A stretch of 64,000 nt of DNA, taken from positions 5,828,001 to 5,892,000 of the forward strand of contig JAGUCH010000003.1 of assembly GCA_019096065.1 (NCBI GenBank). The letters run 5' to 3'. Positions 41,101 through 53,600 of this stretch are shown in pieces. The notes under the pieces were generated by a model that was not told where the DNA came from, made no database searches, and worked only from the letters and a program-made list of their open reading frames with translations. This stretch comes from Paracyclopina nana. Taxonomy: Eukaryota > Arthropoda > Copepoda > Cyclopoida > Cyclopettidae. A program made the position numbers and the translations under genes. The first letter of the stretch is position 1. Each line of letters opens with the position of its first letter.

Positions 41101-44100
41101 ATTCTGTAGTGTGAATATTGCTTTCTGTTTGTAGTATTCAGTTTCAAATTGATTTTCCATGTTTCTTCTCAATTTTGTAAAAATTGAGCTAAATTGATCT
41201 GTTCTCCTTCGTAAGTGTAATGAGCATTGCAATGCAGCAATTTTAGGGCAAAATTGGATCGTGCTTGATAGAATCCTCCACTTTTTTGATCAATGGAGTA
41301 AGTTCAAGGACAATTTCCTTCATTCTACAGCTTTAATATTGTTTTCAGTTAGCTTTTTTTTAGGATGAACATCATTTTGTCTGTTTGCTTTCAATTTTTC
41401 TGTTGGTCAATTCTATGGTTCTTCTATCATCGAGGGTCATTAAAAAGCAATTAGGAACACACATTTGTCACTGTGCAGAAGAAAATGGATTGTGCCTTCA
41501 CAATCAATTTGTTGCCTCTGTGTTAAGCTTAGATAATCAATTTTCCATCTATGAATGCACTGAGACATTAAATAAATTCAATCTTTCATCATTCATCACC
41601 ATATTAGGAAAAAAGGGGGGCATTATATGATAAACACTTTTGTTACTTTTGCACAAGGCAAAAATATAGGTCGTGTATACGCTCCTTTTACCAAAAATAA
41701 AAAAGGTGTTGAATTGTAAGAATGGATGGGTTATTTCACTCGAAAAAAATGAATTATCTAATTAGCCATCCCCTCAAGTGAAAAATGAATTATTGACGAT
41801 TACCAATTGCTATGGAAATGATCCATCAAACTTGTAATTGAATCACTGAATTGGAGCTGGTCAGGATCGAAAAAGAGGGACGCTGAATCTTATTTTTCAA
41901 CTAATTTCCACAACAAGAAAAAGACGAATTTTTGTTAAGATATCATGAGCATTTATTTTTTGTCACAAACCATAGTTAACATTTATTTTTTTCTATCATA
42001 CTTCATGAAAAAACAGCCTTGAAGAGAGGCTGAAAAACTGAAATCTTGGTTCTAATATTTACTTTTTTTTTTTCGCAAGGCTTTCACAATTTCGGCTTTA
42101 AATTATTGGGGGACAAGCCTTTTTTTTAAGGCTTGTATTAGCTCATACTTTTTTGGTGGCCTGTTGAGGATTGCGGCTGTGGCTTCTTGATTAGGCTTCA
42201 CAGTTTTCTGGCAGGCAATGGCAGAAAAAAGAAGTTCTGGATACGATAAGTAAAATCCATAGGGTAGCGGAAAGGAGGCTTCAACAGACTCGATGACAAA
42301 GTCATTGTCTTTGTGTCAAAGCCAATGAGGAATTCAGCAATTTTGGCCAGACCAAAAGCTCCACACCGGCTCCAGGGGATTGAGCGAGCATGTCATGTGG
42401 CAGAAATTCTTCCTAAAATTGTAGGGGCAAGTGTGATGAGTGCCAACTAAGTAGTACAGCTGGATCTCCTTGAGTATTTTTTTGCCTGCTGAAGGCCCTA
42501 CTGTCTTGATGATCTTGGCGGCGTTCTTCATGCTGGTGCAGATGTTGATGCAGGTCTCCACACGGCCGCACAGAGCCTTGGCCAAGGACATCGTTTCGGA
42601 GGCTGTAAAGCTTGTGGCCAATGGGGCCGGCCTCTTCTTGCTCCTTCTGGAGGACAGGGGCTCTTCTGGAGACAATGTTTTGGCTGGTCCTGGTTCGTAG
42701 CAGTTCAAATACTTATTTGCTTGTTCTGGATAATCTGGATCTCTACCAGCTGTGCTTGAGCAGGTCTGGTGAACAAAAAGGGTCGCATCTATGTCAGGAT
42801 TGACATTTTTCTCAGGGTTTGATTTCGTCGTCATCAGTGGAGGAAATTGGCGGCCATTAACCACACAGATGGCCAAACGGACGTCCAGCAAAAGCATCAG
42901 TAGGAATGAAAGAGTACGCAACTGTGGCTAATTGACCTGGCTTTTACGGTTGTTGCAGGCCATGAGGACAAAGTCTGTTAAAAAAAAAGAAAATATTCAT
43001 CTTTCATAAAATGCGATGGAAAAAAAACATATTTCACCTTTTTTTTTTACCTAAAACTCAGTGAGGACCTCTGAAAGTGGCACAGCCTCGGGTGCAGCCT
43101 CCACCGGAAAATTGGCAGCCTCATTGACTAAAAAGAGGTCAGCCTCGACGCCAACATTGGCCTCAATGTCCACTGCAATGTCATTTTGATTTTGCCGTTG
43201 CTGTTGCTGCTGCAATTGTTGCTGTTGATGCTGGACTTGACGACGTTGCCAAAAGCGACGACGATGTCGACGGCGTTGCCCTCCACCTTGTTGGCCATGC
43301 CCTCCTAGCTGATGTTGTTGTTGTTCTCTCTGCTGCTGTGGCTCTTGCTGTTGTTGTTGTCTTTGGAGGTCGTCTTCACGAACCATTCTGTATCCTCGTC
43401 TTCGCTGATAAAAGTCGTACAGACCATAAACTAGAACAAGGCCTGAATAAATGTTGTCAAAAATGCTTTGAACGCCTGCAAAAAAGGAAAAAAAGATAAA
43501 TAGGCCTTCTAATTTTACCAATTTTTGGCGACAAATACGTGTGATGATGATGTCAAGGCCAAGTCAAGCGGTTTTGACGAGGCTCGTTTTCGCGGAAAAA
43601 AATGTAAACAAAAACAAGCTGGCGCAGACACTGGGCTGTTGCCAACCAATTTTATAGCAGCTGAAGAAATTACCTTGGCGAAAACTGAGGCGAGAAATTG
43701 CTTCAAAAAGGGTCCTATGGTCGGGATAGTTGTCTTGCTGCTGATTTTCCTCGTCAATTTGTACATAATTTTCAGCTCCGGCCATTTTGAAAGAGCTGAA
43801 AAAAAGTCGTCAAAAATTGGGCTGCATTCAGCGAGTTTTTTTCTTAAAAAAAAAAAATGCTGGCACAGTGTGTCGACGCAATGGCAGAAAAAAACGGCCC
43901 CAAAAGCAAAAATTGAATGCAAAATTATGGTAGTTGGCATTTGCACTACTAAAATAATCTCTATTTTTTTCTCAAATCAAAAGAAAAAATGACAATGGCT
44001 AATTAATTATAGTAGTTTGTAAAATAATGTGTTCTTACCACTTTGAAGACCACTTGTTGAATAGAAATCTTTATCTTGGGCAGCTTAAAAGGTAAACAGT

Positions 44101-47100
44101 TTTTTGCACTGAGATTGCCTTTACCTGAGCAAAATCCATCTTTTTTTCTCAGCTCAACTACACGACGGTGGATTCTCAAGAATGAGATAGGACAGCTTTT
44201 TTTTTCACGTACATTTGTTTGTGCATCAGCAGCATCCATCAGGTGCTTAAAGAGTGAAAAAAATGAGGTCTTTTTAAGGACAATATTCCATGGAAAAAAG
44301 ATCCTCGTCAACCGTATATTCATCATTCATTTTGGCAGCAGCAGCAGAAAGTTCGGTACTTTGTGCGGAAATTAATTATTAATCACCAAGTGGAACGATA
44401 CAAACAATGACACCGGTCATCGCGCGTGTCTAATAGGGGTATATATATCCAAAGGAAAGGGGTTCCCTTCACTTCACAGTCTTTTCCAACATTGAGGAAA
44501 CCTCATTTCGGCCATCGTACTACCATCATCATTGCAAAGCAGTAAGTTGCTTCTTTCTGAAACTGTCTTTGCATTGTCGACAAGATCAACTACAACCAGG
44601 ATGAAGAGAACTCGACACTCCATGTCCAAGGAAGAAGGTAAGCATCATCAATAAGTGTTTTTTGTGAGTGTCAAGATGATGAAATTAGAGTCTCGACCAC
44701 CATTTATCATTTTTTTTTGTTTATTTTGTTCTTTCCCCTTTTTTTTCCAGTGGAATCCTCCTCTTCCTCCGTTGCTGCTGCAATCCCACCAATGTCGCCC
44801 AAAAATGGTCTAGATATGCTTGTGAAAGCAGCTCTTGAGGCAGGGGAGGAGGTGCCCAATAATGTGCAGCCAACTCCAGCCTCTGCCACTGATGCATGGG
44901 AGGCTGTGGCAACCTCCATTCCTGCTACAGCATCACATGGATTTCTATCATCGTCGTCATCGATGGTGGCCCCTCGTTTCATGGCTGGCAAGGTGGACTT
45001 TGTTGGGCCGAATTTTTTTGAAGTGCTGGTGGGCAGTAAAGCACATCTGAGGCTCAGTGAAAAGCCCATGAAGGGGAAATATTTCATTTCTCTGCTTCAT
45101 GACAATCCTTTCACGGAGGCAGCCCGAGATCCAATCATTTGCAAAGGGTGGAATCACAATTCCTCCTATCTATGGCCACTCAAGGTGGAGCCAATCAAGG
45201 GGGCTATTGTGCTTTACAAGGTGCATCATATGGCCATGTTCCAATGCTCCACGTTTGGGGTGTATGTGGAGTTTTTGGAGCCGCAACAAGATATTTCGGT
45301 CACCTTCAATGTCACCTCGAACAATCATAGGGGAGCTTTCAAGTTGTGGCTGATGCGGAGGGAAGGCACTCTGCAGCAGGAGGGTACCATCGCCAACCAT
45401 TTGATGGACCTTAAAGTTGTGGACCGTTTGAGCCGAGATAACCTCGCCTTTGCCAGAGTGAAAGCCACCTTTGACGGGGTTTTGGCCAATTTTGGCCTCA
45501 TGAGCGATCGGGACAAGCTCTACGTCACCCTGGTGGCCAAACGTCTGGCCGAGAAAAAAGCCCAATGATGATGATGATGAGGAGTGTTGTCAAACTAAAA
45601 AATTTTTTCTTCACCATTGTCAAAAAATTGAATAATGACATCAGCAGCAGCTCACACCATTTCATCTCTTTCTCTCTCTCTCTCAAAGCACATTCCTCAT
45701 TATGGTTCATTTTGTTTTGCAGAACTCCAACTCAACCTAAGCAGCAGCAGCAACATGGATAATAACAACAACAACAATTACGATGGGGAGCACCAAGAGG
45801 AAAACAACTCGGAGGCCTCAAGGGAGGAGAACCCGGCGGCGCCCGCGGCGGCCCGCGCAGAACCGAGCGGCGCACCCGGCGGCGGCAGCGGCGGCGTGCC
45901 CGGCGGCGGCATCGCGCCCGGCAGCAGCAGGCCCGCGGCGGCGGCAGCGGCGGGCGAGGACACAGGCTTTGAAGCCCAGGCAGCGAGGGCAGAGGCCTCG
46001 GCCCATGAAAAAGAGGAAGACAACCCCCAAGAGCGGGCCATCAAGGAGCTCCTGGATGGGCTCTATCCGCCGGCAAATACTGAGCCTGAAGCAGAATGGT
46101 CTGCTTTAGCCAAGAGGAGGAAAACATTGGAAGCCTACCCGTTGCCACCCAAGGGCCCAAGCTTGGCCCCCTCGCCCATGGGTGCCAAGGGCAGGAACAT
46201 TTTTCTTCACCACCAGGAAGTCATGTGCCCAGTGCGAGGCAGCAAGTGCAAGCATCCCCTCATTGGCCAAGCGTCAGGGTGTAGATATTTGGAGGAGGCG
46301 ACCCTGTACTGCAACGACTTGTACCATCGTGTCATTGCACGGCCTCGGGGCCTGGGCTTCAGCGTGTCCAACTCCACCTTTGTGACGGCGGAAACCCACT
46401 TGTTTTTGGCCCGCGATTTGGGGCCCAAGAAGCAAGAGTATGCCATCCTTGGCAAGAAAAACACAGGCTTCTCCATCCAAGTCATGAACGAGGAAATCCC
46501 CCTGCTGATCGAAGCCCTCGCCCACATTTACAGAGGTAAGATGATGATGATGATGAACCGTCGCGCACACACATGCTTATTCTTTGTTTTGCATAACTGC
46601 TTTTTTATTTTCCAAAACATTCAGCAATAAAGTCATGCATATTAAACAAGCAATCCAAATGATTTTAGCAGCAGTAGTATCGTCTGAGCTGTCGCCAAAA
46701 GCGCCAAAGCATACAGCATAAAACATCTGTATTTTTTCCTGCAGCAGCGCACTATGATGTGATCTTTCTTAACTTCCTCCTCCTCCTCTTTTCCAGGCGA
46801 GCCACTGATGCTTTGAAGGACCCCCAACTCTTGTTCAAGCATTTTGTTGGCCCATTTATCTGCCATCACCACCAACGTGCACCTAGCTCACACCCCACAC
46901 ACCGACACATCCAATCGCAAGCAGGCACATTCAAAGTTATCGTTCCCGACGAAGCTTTTTCTTAGGACATGCCCAAGTGGCACCTCTGCCCCAGATGCAA
47001 GTTATTCAAGGGCCAGAACTTTGCCTCCCTCAGGGAGCACCTAGAAAGTTGCCCGAACCGACCTCAACGCGGCGAAATTTCAGCCTCTGCCTATGCTTGC

Positions 47101-48506
47101 CCTCATTGCACCTCAACATTCACGCGTCAAGCGACGCTTCGTTCTCACCTTCAACAGCACCTTCCACGTAAACACTATTATTGCCACAATTGCCAAAGCC
47201 CATTCAAATCCTCCACGGCTCTCTATGTTCATGAGCAAAAGTGCAGGCCCTCCTTTGAAGTCAACTACCAGTGGAGGCCGGTCAAAAATCGGTTCAAAAA
47301 TATTGAGAGGACTTTCCAGCTACTCCTACCGAGTGTGGCTTTCACCGATCTCAAGGGGGACCGACGTTTTGCCGAGGCAATTCGCAGCCTTTTTGCGCCC
47401 CACTTCAATGCCATATTTGCGCTCATTTTTACGGCTCACATGAGCCGCGAGGACATTTCACTCCAATTCCCAGTGCGTCTTGCAAGACGAAGAATCACTC
47501 CAGCCTCTAATCTATCCGACATCACAGAGGCCTGCCTGGATGAAGCACAGACTCGTATTGAAGGTCTCACTTCCTTGGAGGGCTCAGCCTGGCTGTTCCT
47601 TGGCCTTGTTAATGTGGTACTCGAATCCTACCTTAGCCCAGGGCAGCAATTGCCGGATGCTTGATGTTGTGCCACTTCACAGCCACTGCCAAAAAGAACA
47701 GCAAAATAACAACAAAACTTGATGTGACAAAAAAAAGAAAAGCCGATGGCCCCCCCCCAAAAAAATTTGATGTTTATTGTAGGGCAGCAATTGATTGAGT
47801 GATAAATCATGATCATTATTACTCCCATTTTATTCACAAGCAAATTTCAAAACTGCACCCCAGCACACTTTATTTAAATCACATTTTTTTTTTGTCTTCA
47901 TTCCAGAGAGAGGGAGTGAGAGAGAGAGAGTGAGAGAGGGATGACTTTGATCACCATTCCATTGCCATGGCCAACAAAAGAAGAAGCAGTGAGGTCGGCT
48001 CAAGAACTGAAAACCAGCTTTGCCAAGGCCCACTCTAGGTGAGAAAAAAATATCAACTTCATTTGCAAAGCCATCCATGTCCATGTTTTTCCAACATCTT
48101 TTTTTCATTGCTTTCAGCTTGCAGTTGCTGCTTGAGTACTCTGCTCCCTATCCGGAGGAAATTTTGGTAGCCACCAAAGCGGCAATGGTGGAGGTGGATG
48201 ACCAATTTTTTTACTTTGAGCAGAAATTCAAGTGCCACCTGTACAAAAGTGCAAGAAGTTTGTCCACCCTCGATGGATATCAGTGTGTGAAAAACTATTA
48301 CAAAGAGCTCTATAACCTGTGGCATGAACTCATTCTTGTGACAAGAGAGACAAAAAGATTGCGCCAACTTCAGAACGAGGAGGATGCCAGCAATCACTTG
48401 AGCAAGCTTTTACGTGCCAGCATGAGCCTCAAAAGTGATTTTCGTCAATTCTTCATTTATGTCACAGCTCACTATAGCATCAACCACAGAAACTTTGTTG
48501 TTGTGC

Positions 48507-48538
<32 letters not shown>

Positions 48539-50633
48539 TCTGCGACTGAAAATGACTCTGATGCCATTGTTGAAACAGATGAGGAACCTACTGAGACTAC
48601 CAACTCCTCATCCTCCAAAGAAGAGTAATTGTAAAGAAAGCCTTTAATGTGTGCAGAAAAAGGGGTCATTACGCTTAGCATCATCAATATTCATTTTCTT
48701 TTTAAGCCTCACTTCTCACCAATTTCTTTTTTTTCTTTGCAGGTAAGCCAGCCAGCGAGGAATCCATCAGCTTGATAAATAAAACAGCAGTTGGTGTTAG
48801 AGATAGGCTGCTGCAACGATAATGCCCTTTATCGAGATTTTTGGCCCAAGCCTTGAAGAAATCCATGCCATTTTGGCTCGTCTCGACAGAGTGATTAGCA
48901 ATGTACTGGATGGGGCTGAAACTATCCGAAGACCAGAACCTTGGCGAGATACATTCTGGCTTAAAATTGAGAGTTGCCAATATGGACTGAGCTCATTGTG
49001 CCAACTCAAATTTGCTCACTGGCTTCTCTTGGAGTCCATTCAGCTTTTTAGCCCCATACTTCAAGAAATGCCCAATGCATACATCCCATTCCAACATCGC
49101 TTCAGTGCCATTCATCTTTTCCATGAGCTGAAGGATATTGTGGGTGAAGCTTACCACAGCCTCACTGAAATGCAAGGACTGCTCGATCCGTTCAAACGGG
49201 AGGAGATCAAGAAATGCTGCTGCAATGCAGCAAACCATTGTCAAAACTTTAAAATAAAATCGGCAAATTGGGCTCGTTTCATTGACAGTAGCCTGTCTAA
49301 CCCATTTGTCGTGCAACGCTACTACGAAGATATCTTAGACTAACTGCATTTTCCCCCTCTTACAGATGCAGTCTGTTGTTAACTACCAGCGCTTGAATGG
49401 AGAGGTTATAGAAGAGTTCTTCTCAGTGGTGGGCTACCATTTGGTGGAAGGCAAGTGGCATGTGGATGAGGCATACTTCAGCATGCTTAACATCAATGAA
49501 AGGGACAAAATGAAAGCTTTGCAGGTGAGCAATAAAAGAACACATTTTTTTTTCACTCTGAAAAAATAAACACCTCAATATATTTGTGACCAACCACTAA
49601 GCTCTCTCTCTCTCTCTCTTTGCTTGCTTCAGGAAGTTCATGGGGTGGTCTTCCACGTCATTGCAATCAAGGCTAGACTGGGGGCCATTCAACATGCAGT
49701 CAGAAGATTTCTGGAAGCATACGACCCCAATGCAATCTTACTTGCACCGACCATATCACCCTCCAATCCAAACCTTATGAAGAAAACCTTGTTCAGCCCT
49801 TTTGCGTTTGCAAGGGAGGCCATTCTGCCAATATCCATAAGCAATGTTGCAGCCTTTGCTGTTGTCACAATGGGAAATCTGGGTGGAGATCAGCTCATTC
49901 ATTCCTTGTGGCTGATTCGAAAAAACATTACCACCATCAAGCTGTCATTGGACACCCTTGATGACCTGATCCCCCAAGGACAAATGGCCTTTGCAGCTCC
50001 AGTTTCCTTGTCCATCATATGTAGGCTGAAAGAAGTGCAATTGGATGATGGCTATGAGGAGGAGGATAATCAAGGATCGCTCCATGATGAAGATGATGAT
50101 GATGAAGCATAGTTTTTTTCACCAAGAAAAAAAGAAAATCTTTTGCTCTCTTCTCTTTTACCTCTTGATGTTTCGATGTTTATTATGTCTCACAATTTTA
50201 CTAGAATCAAAACTTTCTGCTTTTTGCATTGTTTAATGAATTGATGATGAAGATGATGGCACCTTGAAATGCACACACCTCAATTTCTACAGCCATATTT
50301 TATAGTCAGAATTTTGATTCCTCCTCTTCAGCTTGCTGGATTTATCATTGCTGAAAGCTCTTGCATCGTACCAATCTTGAATAGTTTTTGGAGCAACGGG
50401 TTTAATCTTTTCAGTAGCTGCTCGCTTCACACCACCTCCAAGTCCATGAATGTTCCGCAGGTGGCGCTTAAGGGACGTAGCTCGAGTAAATTCGGTGCCG
50501 CATAAATTACACGCAACATTTTTGAGAGGAACAGGAACCTCCATAGGCTCTACCAATTGGTCCTGCATCAATGGGGGCTCTGATACAGTCAAGGTTGCTG
50601 GTGGTGTATTTTTCTCTACAGCAATCTCAGGTT

Positions 50634-50665
<32 letters not shown>

Positions 50666-53600
50666 GTTGCTTCCTGAGGCCCTACCAATCTGCTATCATC
50701 TTCATTATTTGCTTGAGGAGGCGACTCTGGTGATGGTGGAGGCTGGGATACAGAAGCCTCAGATGGTTCATCAATTTGATTTTGATATGGAGTCACTTCA
50801 GGGGGCTCAGTGTACATCAAGTCAGATGCAGCCCCCATTTCATTCAAGCGCTGCATTTCACGCTCCTCCTCAATTTTCATTTCTTCCTGCAATTTTCTAA
50901 TAAATCTATTGTAAACTGGCAGCGTTACCATGGCCATTGTTTGCACAGAGCTTTTGAAGCTTTTTCTCTTCATGTTTCTTTACAATGTTCTCTAAATGAG
51001 GCAAGCAAGTTTTCAGGACAGCAGCTAGCTCTTTTTCTCTCTTTAAAAGTCGGCTTCTTTTGCTTTTCAAAGGTTGATTTTTGTTCATCAGAAAATCAAA
51101 GTCCTTTTTATTCTCCAAGTAGCACTTTTTTAATTTTGCCTTTTTTCCCACAGGCATTGGCAATTTTGAATAGTTTATGTTAAACACTGCCTCACACAAC
51201 TTATCAACAGCATCTTCATTGACTCTCAAAAGGATCTCTTTCCTGTCCTCAGGCTTTGCATTACAAACCGCCTTCATGAAGGCTAATGGACAATCTTTCC
51301 TCATCTTTTAGTCACCTAGTTTTTTTTATGCATCCAACTTTTCTTAGGCGCTAGATGACAAAGGGATAAAAACGAGCATGGGAGCTTCCTCATCAAAAAT
51401 TCTGCTTCTGAGCCGCACCGTGTCACTTTGCCAGTTAGTGAAGTCAATCAGTAGATAACTGTATGGAGCTCGTGTGGCTTTTTGAAATGCTTCTACAAAA
51501 AAGCTAGAGCTGTATGCCCCAATCTGAGATCCCAAAGTTGCAATTTGCCTCGTGTCCCGGACATTCTTAAACAACACCAAATATTGAGTATTCAGGGAAA
51601 TTGTTCGCATCGAGCGAGATTTATAAAACAGGGATTGAGTGACCAATATAACAGACACTTTTTGGTGGTGCACAGTTTGGGCAAATAAAAGCTCCAAAGA
51701 GTTGCCATCTAGAGCTGTGAGAGAGTCATCCAACAAAAATATGCTGCCTCTTGCATCAGCCTCGCGTAAATTCCTGGCCATCTCTTTCAGTTCCATTTGG
51801 TCTGGAATGCCTCTCACAGCTTTTGTCAAGATTCCTTTGCGTAACATAACGTCATACAAAGGCTGCTGTTCTTGATAAAACAGCACTATTTGATTGGGGG
51901 CATCTTTGATTAGCTTGTCTTTGTGCTCAAGGAATCTTTTACAAAATGTAGTCTTCCCAGTTTGCGAACTCCCCACCACCAACATTGAAAAGGGGTGATG
52001 CAGTGTTAAATCAAACATTTTTTTTTTTGGTCAATTTCTTTCTTCTTATCTTGATTGGTTTATTTTTTAAGGCAGGTGAGCTGTGACCTTTCTTGCAGAG
52101 TCAATAGTAAAGCTAGCTTCATACACAGCATATACAAACATGACCAGAGAAGCTTCTAAGGATTGGCTGAAACTCACTGTAATGTCTAGAGATCCCTGCA
52201 GAGGTTTTGCAGGCAAGGATGAGTTGTATCCAACCACATCTAAACAGTAGAAATTGCATGAGGATTTGTAGGCATCATAGGGAATTGAAACTTTGCTGTC
52301 TTCAAGTCCCAAAGTTCGTAGAAAATGTAGATACCAATGGAGATATTTGTTGTTAGCATAATCTAAGGGCTGACTTACTGGGTGAATGATTTCGCCACTT
52401 CGTCTGAAATACAAGTCCTTAATGTGATTGCTGCTGAATATGTACGGGTTGTTGGAGGTTCCTGATAGATTGGATGCTTTTGTGAAAGCCACGAGCAATA
52501 ATCTGGGTAGCTCTCCAACAACTACAGATTGGAAAGTCATTGTAGACACAGCAGATGGCACTGTGATGTTGGAAATTTTAGCCATTGGAAAGTCATAGAC
52601 AGCCGAACTTTTCAACAATCTTTGATGGTGTTTATCAATCAACCTAGACTCCAAAGTCACATACTTTACAGCCAATTTCAGCCTGGTTAGCCTAATCTGT
52701 AAATTGTAAGCTGTGTCTGTCCATTCCGATATGATGGAAAAATCATCAGAATTTCGATGTAGGGTAAAACGAAGAGAGACCCCATTCAAAAGCAGCTTTG
52801 GTGTACGCAAACAGTCCAAGTGAAGTGGACATTCAAAATCAACCTCCTTTGAAGTGGAGATCAATTTAGCTCTATTGTTATAGCCCCAGTTACCATCCGC
52901 TACTTTGTTGCCATCTTCTTTCCCCACTGTATCTGTGCTCCAGCAAGAGGAGACCTTCAGAATACCCTCCTTCATTTCTTTAGAATAGCTGAGGAGAGCC
53001 TCAATGTAGGCCTTTTGCATGTATGAAAAACTGCCATTGTCAGTCACTGGAACGCCATTCATCTCCAATGTTATAAGGCGCCATAATGAAGATGGGCAAT
53101 AATTCACAATGCTCACATCATCGACAGCTCCTAGATTTTCCTCAGTGTTATCCTTTGTTTTAATTTTAATCACTTTAAAGCTTCCAATTAATCTTGTCTC
53201 TGACAGATGAATATAGTCATTGTTGGGTGGTATCTTAAACTCTTGAACAGTTGATCCCTGCAAAGGAGCCAAGGTGTCATAGTACACAGTTCGGCCGTTG
53301 ATTACACCATCCAAGCTTTGATGGGGCTCAAAAATGTCTAGAGGTGACAGGTTGCCTACCTCCAGTGACATAGCTTATAAAAGCGGTCCCTTGGGACTAC
53401 CTTGAGATTTAGTTCGATGGAAAGTGTCACGGAGGCAGTCAGACTTCAATCCACTTTACCACTCGTTGAACTTAAAAATATCAAACTCAGCGTAAAAATA
53501 CGTCCAACTCTGCTGAAAACTATTGAAGGGCGGTGCACTCAAAAAGGGGTTCGATTTGAGAATTTTCACAACTTTTTACAATGCTACTGTCAAGGTTCCC

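Noticed and set aside
41385..41630. 81-codon frame in the left Polinton arm
   Set aside because: AT-rich, within or near the subterminal repeats, no domain.
43515..43946. 143-codon minus-strand frame
   Set aside because: Runs through the intron and out of frame of the Gln-rich gene's exons; no coding pattern.
43525..43992. 155-codon plus-strand frame
   Set aside because: Antisense to a better-supported spliced minus-strand gene and ending in poly-Lys from an A-run.
47907..47940. GA-rich repeat as a microsatellite of interest
   Set aside because: Short simple repeat in the 5' UTR of an element gene; no special structure.
48510..48541. CAG repeats (also at 50637-50665 and 54648-54670) as unstable triplet loci
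   Set aside because: Short runs coding for Ser, Ala or Gln tracts in disordered regions, common in such genes.
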